A stretch of DNA of 64,000 nt, taken from positions 1-64,000 of the forward strand of contig WPDH01000245.1 of the NCBI GenBank assembly GCA_019137255.1, given 5' to 3'. The notes beneath the pieces are model-generated. The model saw only the letters and a list, made by a program, of their open reading frames with translations, did not search any database and was not told the origin of the DNA. Position 1 is the stretch's first letter; each line of letters opens with the position of its first letter. Positions 9,791 through 18,975 of the stretch are shown in pieces. The stretch is from Corinectria fuckeliana (Eukaryota > Ascomycota > Sordariomycetes > Hypocreales > Nectriaceae). A program made the translations under genes and the position numbers.

Positions 9791-10772
9791 TCACCACGCA
9801 CGGAAACCACGCTGCACGTCCCGAGCAATTGCCTTATCCACATTTTCAGCAATGCGACTTTCTATCCCATTAGGTGCCCCCACCAAACCGAACTCGCGAG
9901 AGATGCGTGGGCAGCTAGCGCGATTCATCGAAGGAACCTCCCAGTGTCCAGGGGACGAAGCCGTTTCCTTGCCTCCGAGAGGATAGTCCAGCGGACCATC
10001 ACGACTCGACTTCCGCATGTAACCGTGCAGGTGCACCCATTCGCACCGCGAGCCATTGCTGCCCCAGATGCAGTTGGCACACTTCCCACCCATGAAACCC
10101 GCGATGGAGCGGCAGGAGTGGAAGGGGTAGAGGAAGTGTTCATCGTTGGAGGACCGACGGGAAGTAAATGAGCGAATGCAATGAGAGCAGAGGATAGGGT
10201 TGTCGTCGCCATATAACATGACCAACAAAGCTTTCATGCGCTCGGGTCGCTTGAATAGTTGATTGATAATGAACCCGCGTGGATGGCCCATTTCGGCGGG
10301 AATGTACACCGGTCGAGGGAGCCTTTGCGTGTAGGAGGCGATCCCCTGTCGAAGAACTGCATCGTCGCATCGTGAGGCCCAGAAGCTTCTTTGGGCCTCT
10401 TGCTGAATGGCCGGGGAGCCGCTCTTGAACGCAAGTTCGACATAGAGGGGGTACCCGAGTCGGTCGAGACACTTTCGTGAACACACCCAAACATCGAAGC
10501 TATTCTGGAACTGCAAGAAGTACTTAGTCAGACGGGTGGAGAAGGGTACGAAGACACGAGAAACTTGCAGCTTGAAAGTCTGGCTTGGACCAATCCTGAA
10601 GAGAGGTGTGGTAGTCAGAGGGGAGGATACCTCTAGCAATGGCCTGTCGCGTGGAAGTCCCGTTGGAGAACTCGGCCTGGTCGATTTGGCATGCTGCAAG
10701 CTCACGGACATCGGGTAGGGAATTGCGGCCCTTCTTGGCCAGGGTAGAGTAGATATCGAGAGAGGAGGCCAT
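9791..10772 (-). CDS. DUF3716 protein, two exons joined by a GC-AG intron
   Basis: Exon 1 is 10772-10569, exon 2 is 10510-9791; together 307 residues. Only a GC donor (GCAAGT at 10568) keeps the frame: every GT donor in range, paired with the CTGAC-branched acceptor at 10511, puts exon 2 out of frame. Residues ~176-224 hold CSHC, then HSC and GKCANCIWGSNGSRCEW. This Cys pattern matches DUF3716, a fungus-specific family of unknown function that probably binds zinc. Exon 1 is hydrophilic, with no signal peptide. The gene is divergent from the ULP-like gene, with a 296 bp shared promoter region. Family call moderately sure; function unknown. Confidence 0.72.
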
Positions 10773-11068
10773 TGTAGAATTCTCGGTGGAGTGGGAAATG
10801 TGTTTGTGGAGAGATGATAGAGAGCGGAACTGAGTGTGCAGGACCAAAGGTATGCGGTGAAGGATACAGTGATTCACGGCGAAAAGTAGGTAAGGACAGT
10901 ACCACTCACAACGAAGTCACCACACCCAACGCTCGCTTCCTTGAACTTTGTTTTGATCTCCTTACAAACGCACACATGAAAACCTCCAGCGCAGTCAGCC
11001 ACCACGCCCAACCCAGCATCCTATCATCGCTTCCCTGCCCCCCTTCTACTACAGCCAAAGGCATCACC
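10773..11068. promoter_or_regulatory. Shared divergent promoter region of the DUF3716 and ULP-like genes
   Basis: The two ATGs chosen (10772 on minus, 11069 on plus) face away from each other across 296 bp. Most of it is open in the plus frame, so an earlier plus start (10976 or 10814) is not excluded and would shrink the shared region. Confidence 0.4.
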
Positions 11069-13231
11069 ATGCCTTTTGCAAGCCCTGACGGCGAAGAAAC
11101 CCTCTCCTCTAAAGGAGGCGAAGAGTTCTTTTTCGATGACCTACTAGCCTTGAACCTTTACGTTGTTTCAGTCCCCCAGGAAGGTGGATATGGCCATTTC
11201 TACCACCCCAATGAGACAAATGTTGGTATTCGTCTCGATCGCCTGCTTCTCAGCCAGCCTGCGGCCTTCCAACCTCGAACAAATTGGTCTCACCTCGGGG
11301 AGCAGTCAGTTCCTACCGCCATGAGGAAACCACCCCTTCGTACCAACGTGGACATAGACGCCTTCCTGGGCCATCCAGTACCCAGACGACCCTTCCGATC
11401 CAGCGGCGGCCTTGTATGTGGCCTTGACTGGAACGAGCACTGCAGGCAGCTATGGAACGGCGTCGTCGACCTTGTCAGCAAGAAATGGGCTCGCGGATTT
11501 CGGTTGCAGCGCCTGATGGTTACTCTTACGTACGGTCTAGATGATGTGGTGGGAATCACCAGGGTGCCTCTTGAGATCATCAACCAACAGCCATTCTTGA
11601 ACCGCGACACCAAACATCACCCTATCTGCCCTTACCTTTCTCCCGACGCTGAACGAGTCAATTGTACTTTCCCCCTCGATTATGGACGTGCTGCTTGGGA
11701 CAAGCGATTCATGGCAAGCCTTGTCGATCACGGTGGCGTCCATTGGTCTTCCATTCTCTTTGACCGGCAGTCAGGAACGCTGTATCACTTCGACACCATG
11801 CGGACTACCATCCGCGACCGACATAAAGCGGTTGCCCTGGCCTTTCGGGAGATGCTAGCTACTACTGGGCGGCCCTACAACTTCATCTTCATCGCTCCGC
11901 CCTTGTCAGAACAGTCCTTGCCATGGGAATCCGGCTACCTTTCGGTTTACCTGCTGTTCATCCACGTTCGAGGGTTCGTTGGTCTACATCAGCAACAGCT
12001 GATCAGGTGGAACGCGCCTGAGTCTTTCAAGGTTGATGATGCCCTCCATACTAGTATAGAGCACTCTGCTAGCACCCTGCCACTTCGGGACTGGGTGTTT
12101 GCATCGGAAGCAGGCGAGTTCGGCACCAGCCGACGAGCTAAGTCAATCGATCGAATGAAATGCTTCATCCTCGCAGTCTCTATGCAAGACTTGGGACTGC
12201 CTACGTATGGTTTCAAGCTCACTGAAGATCAGGATCCTGATGAGGTGTACAGTCCTCCACCGAGCTGGATGCTGATACGCTGCCAAAAGCAGCAAATTTA
12301 CCCAAAGGAATGCTTGTACAATAATCACGGAGGGTACATGGCTATGAACTGGGAGTTGAACCCATCGGTGCACTGTACAGTGAACCGGAGCATCTTGCGA
12401 TTGGAGGAGTATGGCCAGTACCGGACTTCTCAAGTGGAGGACACTCAACTACCCTACGTGAAGGCAGTGGCCCCTAGATACCTAGTCGAGCATTACATCG
12501 CAAGGAGATGCTTGAAACGAGTAGCCACCAGCTCGCCAGACCCAGCGGTTGGTACGGAGGAAGCCAAGTTAGCACAGGCTATCACATGGGGCGCCCCTAC
12601 TCGAAAGTCCTCTAGAGAAAGCCCTGATCTCGGCACTGATGGCGATTCTCTGATGCTGTGGGATGATTGTCTCCGCCAACAACGCGCCGGTACAAGCATG
12701 TCGGATGACCCTTTGCGGCCGACCATACCACCGGTCTGGTCGACTTCCGACGCATCAGCAGACGCAAAGTTTCAAGAGTCGCCCGGAGCCCCTGAAGTCG
12801 ACGAGCCTGCCCAAGATCACACTCCCGCTTCCGCAGAAGGAACCGACAATAGCCAAGATCTCAAGGTACGCTTGAGTGGTCCTTCTTCACACCGGCCTGC
12901 CTCTATCAAGGGAGCCCAAGAACGCAGTCTCGCGACGCAGGAGCGGACCAGAGGCAGGCAAGAGACTCGCCAGCTAACGATGGGTGCTGCCGGCCAACGA
13001 ATGATGATAGATCCAGGTCAATACTCCCTACCAGAGGTGCCTGCCTCGACGACTTGGTTATTGCCTCGGAGCGACTCCTGGGCAACGAATGTGCTCGATG
13101 GGCTGATCAGCGAGCGTCAGTGGGACGTCATCCTCAATGCGGCTTACGAGCATTTCCACCCACAGACGACAGCAAATGCCCCGAGTCGAGGTGAGCGCGC
13201 CGCAGCGCGAGACCGCCGACGTCAAGGGTGA
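11069..13231 (+). CDS. ULP1/C48-fold protein with Ser at the catalytic Cys position
   Basis: 720 residues from the ATG at 11069 (CATCACCATGCC context). Residues ~220-295 carry a C48 (Ulp1-type SUMO protease) layout: GGVHW (His225), YHFDTM (Asp242), PLSEQ (Gln282), then WESGYLSVYLL with Ser288 (codon TCC at 11930) where Cys is expected. The spacing His to Asp is 17 and Gln to nucleophile 6, the same as in yeast Ulp1 (H514, D531, Q574, C580). The fold is thus recognisable but the nucleophile is changed; it may be inactive, a binding module, or a Ser variant. The C-terminal 300 residues are polar and low-complexity, ending in a short conserved-looking block (SERQWDVILNAAYEHF). Next to DUF3716 on one side and retroelement debris on the other. 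Confidence 0.68.
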   Translation: MPFASPDGEETLSSKGGEEFFFDDLLALNLYVVSVPQEGGYGHFYHPNETNVGIRLDRLLLSQPAAFQPRTNWSHLGEQSVPTAMRKPPLRTNVDIDAFLGHPVPRRPFRSSGGLVCGLDWNEHCRQLWNGVVDLVSKKWARGFRLQRLMVTLTYGLDDVVGITRVPLEIINQQPFLNRDTKHHPICPYLSPDAERVNCTFPLDYGRAAWDKRFMASLVDHGGVHWSSILFDRQSGTLYHFDTMRTTIRDRHKAVALAFREMLATTGRPYNFIFIAPPLSEQSLPWESGYLSVYLLFIHVRGFVGLHQQQLIRWNAPESFKVDDALHTSIEHSASTLPLRDWVFASEAGEFGTSRRAKSIDRMKCFILAVSMQDLGLPTYGFKLTEDQDPDEVYSPPPSWMLIRCQKQQIYPKECLYNNHGGYMAMNWELNPSVHCTVNRSILRLEEYGQYRTSQVEDTQLPYVKAVAPRYLVEHYIARRCLKRVATSSPDPAVGTEEAKLAQAITWGAPTRKSSRESPDLGTDGDSLMLWDDCLRQQRAGTSMSDDPLRPTIPPVWSTSDASADAKFQESPGAPEVDEPAQDHTPASAEGTDNSQDLKVRLSGPSSHRPASIKGAQERSLATQERTRGRQETRQLTMGAAGQRMMIDPGQYSLPEVPASTTWLLPRSDSWATNVLDGLISERQWDVILNAAYEHFHPQTTANAPSRGERAAARDRRRQG

Positions 13232-13462
13232 GCGAAGGATGGGAGAATGTTGGACTTGGAGGAGCAAGGAATTGTAACAAGTACTTGATGAATTGACCGA
13301 TTCCATAATGATTTCTTGCGTTTCCTGGTGGATGTTTGCTCAAGTCTTTGCTCGACATCCATACTCCAGAATCCATGATTCTGAGAAGTGCCTCCCATTT
13401 ACTATTATTCGTCGTGTAGTTAAGACACGACGACATACACAAGGTGTATATACATAGTGGTA

Positions 13463-13560
13463 CCCCTTGGAGGCGGAGGAGGACTTTGTCCCTAGCGAGG
13501 AGGAGGAAGAGGAAGATGAAAATGAAGATAAAGGCTTATCTTCTAGTGAAAGCGAGTAGA
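13463..13560 (+). pseudogene. Fragment coding an acidic C-terminal tail
   Basis: One frame reads about 32 residues, rich in Glu/Asp/Ser (LEAEEDFVPSEEEEEED... GLSSSESE) up to a TAG. There is no start and no upstream domain, so it looks like the 3' end of a decayed gene. Confidence 0.35.
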
Positions 13561-14121
13561 GCATTGAAAAGGACCTTCAGGGGGAATTGGTGGAACTGAT
13601 AGATGTAGACGATCTATGACAACTGAGATGCCCTATTGGTGGTTGCTGTCTGCTCCTTTCCTCTAGCGCACCCCCCCTCCTCGTCCCCCTCGTCCACCTT
13701 AAGCAATAGATAGACAAGCGCTCTCTGGCCAAGGTGAGTGAGCTTATATCCAATTCATGGTCAACGCTAAACAAAGCTTCAAGATTGCTGGAGGAGAGTA
13801 CCCCTGGGTTGAACCTGAACCTGGTGAGCTCGATTCAATGCTTACATTGCAGAGAACAACCTTTGCAACTTCCTCGGTAAGATTTACAAACCTTAGGACG
13901 GCCACCTTGAGGCAGGTAACAACACCGTTTGGCTCAAGTGCGCACCTGCACAGCCAGGGGCAGGCACTTGCTGGGCTTTTATTTGAACTCTCCTCCCCCC
14001 TCTTCCTCTTCCTTTTCCTTTTCTTCTTCGTCATCATTTTTATCATCTTTATCTCCATTGAACAGCCTGGAGTACTACATTCTGCCATGATTATGTAGAC
14101 TTGGAGAGTTGTACAACTCTG

Positions 14122-14300
14122 GGTAAGTGAGCTTGTGTCAATTCATGGCCAACGCTAAACCACATCAGCATGAAAGTCAACGCAACAACAGCAAAAACAG
14201 CGAGAACGACAATAACGACGACAACGACGACGACGACAAAGAAAACGACATGGAGGACTGGGACACTTCGAACGAGGATGAGGGTTGGGGCGCGGTGTGA
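14122..14300 (+). pseudogene. Intron-like block plus acidic-tail exon fragment
   Basis: A canonical fungal intron (GTAAGT at 14122, branch GCTAAAC, acceptor ATCAG at about 14169) is followed by an open tail rich in Asn/Asp/Glu ending EDEGWGAV and TGA. A second block with the same layout and largely the same bases lies at 13733-13776. Probably leftovers of a duplicated spliced gene. Confidence 0.4.
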
Positions 14301-14957
14301 TGGAAATGCCTTCGATGTCAAGCCAGGAAGATTATGCCATTCATTTCAAAACAGTCCCGATACTCTCGTGGTCAGGGTATTCGGGGGCATGTACTTGAGT
14401 TGGGCAGACTCCACGATATTCTCCTGTCCAGGGGCCATAGTAGGGTCACCCACAGTGTAGTCCACGGAGGCTGTGTCGTTCTCTTCGCCCTGGTCTATAG
14501 AATACATTCGCCCATCGTTATCCCCTACCTAGTCAGTTGTATTTACCTGTGCTGGGCCTCCTGTTGTCGATCCCTGGGCATGCTTTTGCGCCCTGTCCAG
14601 TACCTCAATACTCTACGCCCTCGCTGTTCGAGGACTGGTAGAAGATATTAGCCTTACTTAGCATCTCTTAAGGGGGGGGCCATCTTTAATGTTATCTCTA
14701 GCTGGGGAGGATGGTGGGGGGTCTATTAAATTGTCTTCCCGTAGGGAGGCAGTTAGATCGGGGAGGGGCATGTGGTCGCCTAGGGGGGTATCTTGATGGA
14801 GGGAAGTGGTTTGATCTAGTAGAGTTTGATTGTTATTATTGCCTATGGGTTCCTCTATAGGTTCCCCCAGTGCGTCTCTGAGGATGGGCCCCAGTCCAGG
14901 GTCATGTTCCCCAGGGTCAGAGTTCACGCAAGGTCTCAGCCTTAGCTTCTGGGTCAG

Positions 14958-15149
14958 GTGTATTGGCCGGGGATTACATCGGATGTGACACGATACGTCC
15001 AGGGATGTTGGACTTGTGCGCGATACGCCCTATCTCAGAAGGCCACTCCAAACCAACCGGTCACCATCACCAAGCCATTCCAAGTGGTGCGTGTCAACCA
15101 TGAGGGCCCCTTTCACGCAACAGTATTATCTGGAACTCGATACCTCTGA
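14958..15149 (+). pseudogene. Truncated Ty3/gypsy-type integrase fragment
   Basis: About 63 residues: MYWPGITSDVTRYV then GCWTCAR, the C-terminal half of the H2C2 integrase zinc finger, then FQVVRVNHEGPF, the start of the integrase core. In active elements the segment reads with Asp (D-H-x-G-P-F); here Asn replaces the first catalytic Asp. No LTR or RT is adjacent. Confidence 0.65.
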
Positions 15150-15491
15150 TACCCTGGATGCTCTGATGCCCTGATATCCTAACTACCATGTTCAATTCAA
15201 CATCCAAACAAACGCGCTTCCATATCCAATCGCCCGATTAGAACTAGGTACAGCAGATCAAAAGCCCCAATCCCGCATCCAAAAGGTCTAAACAGATGGA
15301 GGGAGTTGAGTCGGTTGATGACGACGATCTTGTACTCCTTGGTTGGCTGGGACTCTCAAACTCTGATCCGTCGCTGTCGTTCCTCTTGATCGCACCAAGG
15401 AGCTCAGAACAAGGATGCCAGAGAAGGGTGGGATCATATTTTGGACAGATATGTGTTACAGCCCGAATAGCATCCTAATATTAAATCTTAT

Positions 15492-17914
15492 TTATTCTCG
15501 GAGCAGTCTACTCACCCTCTTCTCCATGAGCTGCTCAAACTCGCCTACCCCGTTCTCTAGCAAACTCATTTTCCCTGCCTTCAGCCTATACACAACTCGT
15601 CTCCTTGGTGTCTCCTCGTCCTCGTCCTCGCTCCCCTCGTCATCCTCATCGCGTACCCCCTCCACCACACCACGCATAAACCATCGGTCGTGACTTACTA
15701 AGATGACTGCACCCTCCCACTCACGCAACGCCTCCCGTAGCGCCGTCACCGTCTCATAGTCGAGATGCGTGGTGACCTCGTCGAGGACCAGGCAGTGCGG
15801 GTGCCGCCATAGTAGGCGGGCTAGCTCGACGCGAACGACCTGGCCGCCGGAGAGCTTCATCAAAGGCACGTCTGAGGCGATGCGCCCAGAGAGCCCCAGC
15901 TTGCCGAGGAGGCCGCGGAGATCCCCCTCGTTGAGCTCGTCGGTGTTGCCTTCGACCTCGCGCGTGAGGAGCGCAAGGGCTGTGAGACTTGGTTCGGTGC
16001 GGCCGATGATCTGGAGAGCGTCGACGGCGTGCTGCGAGTAGTAGCCGAGTTTCAGTCGCGGGTGCGTGGTGACGGCGCCCGAGGACGGTCGGGTCTCGTC
16101 GACGAGCATCTTCATGAGCGTAGACTTTCCGGCGCCGTTGAGGCCTAGTATACCGATGCGTTCGCCCATGCCGACGGAGAAGGTGACGTCTTGGACGATG
16201 AGGGGCGCCTTGGCCGAGTATCGAAATGCAGCATTTTCTAAGGATATAAGCGACCCGGGGAACCGTAGATCAGATGGCTCTGGCAGGCAGATGACGACAG
16301 GGCGGTCTTCGGGCGGGATATCAATGTCCTCGCGAGAAGTGAGGTGCCAACCTACCATGTCCCGGTTCAGTTTGAATCGGCCGCCGCGGTCATTCACTTG
16401 CATGCCCCAGCGGTCGTCGAGCTTCTTCTGACGGGACTTTGCCTGGCGGAGCTTGTTCTGGTCGTCGTTGGCCTTGCCGGCCTTGATGTTGGCGGCGATG
16501 GACTTTTCAATGTGAGCCTTCTGCCGGTTCTGGGCCTCCTTCATCTTGCCGAGCCAGAGCTTGCGCTCCGACTGGGAGGCTTCGAATGTGGGCAGGTCAC
16601 CGTGGAAGGAAGTCAGCTGCTTATCCTTGAGGATGATCAGGTCGGTGCACACGGAGATGAAGTCGCGATCGTGGGAGACGAGGATGAGGGTCGGGGCGCG
16701 GTCGGATTCCTCGAGACCCTGGAGGTATCGCTGCAGCCAGATGATTCCAAAGAGGTCGAGGAAGTTGGTGGGCTCGTCGAGGATGAGGATGTCCGTTTCT
16801 TGGAGCAGGGCCGTTGCGAGGGATGCGCGCATATGCCAGCCGCCAGAGAGGCTGGCGATGGGTTTCTCTGTGAGCGCCTCGGAGAAGCCGAGACCCGTGA
16901 ATATCTTCTTGGCCTTGGACTCAGTCTCGGCGACGCGGGCGGGATCGACCTGGATCTGGAGGTCGGCAAGCATGTCCACAGCCTCTTGCGTCTCTGCTTG
17001 AAGGACTTCGGACGTGATGTCTTCATTCGGCTGCTCCAGCCTGTGTGACTGTGTTAGGAATAAAGGATATTACATGGTGCTGAAGAGACATACAGAGCGT
17101 TGGACTCGGCTACGACTTTCTCGTAGGCTACTAGGGACTTGCGTGCCTGCAAACCACGGGCACCACTGCGAAGCCTGGTGTCCTTGTCGAGGAGGAAAAG
17201 ACGTTGCTGGCGGCGATGGTGCTTGAGCTGCCTCAGGGCCCGAACTGGGGCATATGAATCCGAGGCATTGACACCCTCATATAAGACTGGCAATGGTATA
17301 AGTCACGAGGACAGTTGTAGTCGAGGCGGGATTTGAGGGAAAATACCCTTGATTTCTTGTTCGACGACCCCCTTTGCTGTGGCTCGCTCGATCACCTCTT
17401 CCAAGACGGTTGTACTCCGTCCACTTTCAGCATCAGGCTTTCCATCAGAGTTCTCGCCGACCAGCCTTGATTGCTGTAGAAGTGCGATTCGAGTGCCCTC
17501 CGGGATTCCTGGAATGAGCTTGTCCGCGATGGCCTTGAGCAGAGCTAAAGACGAGCCGATTAGCAAAAACGATGAGCATTAATGAGTGCACTGGCGCGAG
17601 ACACGCACTAGATTTCCCCGTCCCGTTGCGGCCGACGAGGGCATATCGCTGGCCCTCCTTCAACTTCAGCTTGGCGTTGGCGAGAATCTCGATTGCCCCG
17701 GCCCTAGCTTTGCCTTTGGGTTTTGCGGCGCCCGAGGTGACGGTGATGGAGAGGCCTTCGATGTCGAGCTACGAAGAGTTAGGCCTTGTTGATGTCGAAC
17801 GGGGGGTATCGGAATTGCTTCTACCTCGCGATAATTGGGCGACTCGATGTGGAAGCGCGTCTGCTTGGAGGTGCAGAAGATGGTGGTTACGGACTCGGAG
17901 GCAATTGATGTCAT
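15492..17914 (-). CDS. ABC-F family ATPase (two ABC domains, no TM)
   Basis: Five exons: 17914-17825, 17768-17609, 17544-17347, 17286-17094 and 17040-15492, giving 729 residues. All introns are 53-64 bp GT-AG. Domain 1: Walker A RNGTGKST (split by intron 2), signature SLSGGWHMR, Walker B ILILDEPTNFLD, switch His in SHDRDF. A charged linker (KKLDDRWGMQV) follows. Domain 2: GLNGAGKST, signature KLSGGQ, Walker B LVLDEVTTHLD, SHDRWF. ABC-F proteins are soluble ATPases of translation and ribosome biogenesis (yeast Gcn20, Arb1, New1; bacterial EttA); which subgroup this is I cannot say. Domain 2 has EVTTHLD instead of the usual EPTNHLD. Likely cytosolic or nucleolar. Confidence 0.9.
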
Positions 17915-18975
17915 GATGGAGGGGGCGGGTGATGTGCAAAAGTAGGACAGTTGATCGGCCGGGAGAGAAGATGTATTTTATTGTATCGTATCGTGTCGTG
18001 TCGCACAACGATCGATGGTAGAATTGAGAGCAGACCAGCAGGCTTCTTCTCAGTGTTGCTGAATCTAGGCAGACATCTGCAATAAGTAGGCGGTTAGTTG
18101 TCTTCGCTATGGCCATCATCAGTCCCTCCCCACGCCATCTTTGCATGGTACTGCCCCGAAAACAGAAAGGAGGCTTTCCACTCTCCCATCTCGTTTGGAG
18201 GTTGGTCATACCAGGTTGGTGAGTCACACGGTGTGACTCGCAGGTTTACCCAAGAGCGCGAGATGGTGTAAGTTCTCGGACGATGCAGTGCTGATCTTCA
18301 AGGAATGACTGCAAGCTGGATAGGAAGTTCCTCATTGATTGTCTCTTTCTTTGGGGCTGTTGGCGCATTCTCTAGACTCACGACAAGCCCTTAGGTAGAG
18401 TAGAAGAATATTCACTGAGGAAACCAGCGTCGCGTTAGCTCCGTGTACAGCCACTTCCTCTCATGGCCTCGAGCAGAGAGTGCCTTGTCGGCCATTATAA
18501 TGGTCAAATTCTCACGACTCAAAGATAAATTCGTATTTGGTCGGAGGCTCTGCGTGTTTCCTTGAGGAAGAAATGGCCATGCAAGCATTGCGATTTATCT
18601 ACGTACTACCCACGAGAGAAACTACCAGCTAAGCCAAGATCGGTCGCCTCGTACCTTGACAAGACACAAAAGTATGTAGATGGTAGTTTTCAATTAGATA
18701 CGGAGGCTGAATTGAGATCGCGTCGGGACTTTGACTGAGAGGAAGTCATAGCAGCATTCAGCAGCAGAGTGGCAGTAAAATCCCCAGATTATGGCTATCT
18801 CCCTGTATCTAATCAACCACCTTCCTAATTCTTCCTAAGCTCTTTTACACTGCGACAACATTTAGTTTATCACGGGTCGCTATAATAAATTCCCCCGTGG
18901 TTCCCACCTCGCCATTGTCCAAACTTCACTGATCCACCATTGCGTACTTACCTATACATTGATACTGTCGCCAAC
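17915..18975. other. Divergent promoter region between two ABC genes
   Basis: About 1.06 kb between the start codons of the ABC-F and ABC-C genes. It has a short TCGTA/TCGTG run at 17973-18004 and pyrimidine-rich sequence close to the ABC-C start. No coding exon was recognised. Confidence 0.5.

Larger units (their letters stand above)
13232..15491. other. Gene and retroelement debris field
   Basis: No intact gene. It holds short open pieces coding acidic tails (13463-13560; about 14167-14300), two similar intron-like blocks (about 13733-13776 and 14122-14169), a pyrimidine-rich tract (13985-14060), a minus-strand Pro/Asp-rich open stretch (14658-14927) and a truncated Ty3-type integrase piece (14958-15149). 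This suggests repeated insertion and decay beside the ULP-like gene. Confidence 0.55.

Noticed and set aside
14658..14927. Minus-strand Pro/Asp-rich frame near the integrase fragment
   Set aside because: Could be a retroelement tail, but no family motif was found; left as part of the debris field.
16344..17048. 234-codon plus-strand frame over the ABC-F gene
   Set aside because: Antisense shadow; the minus strand carries both ATPase domains.
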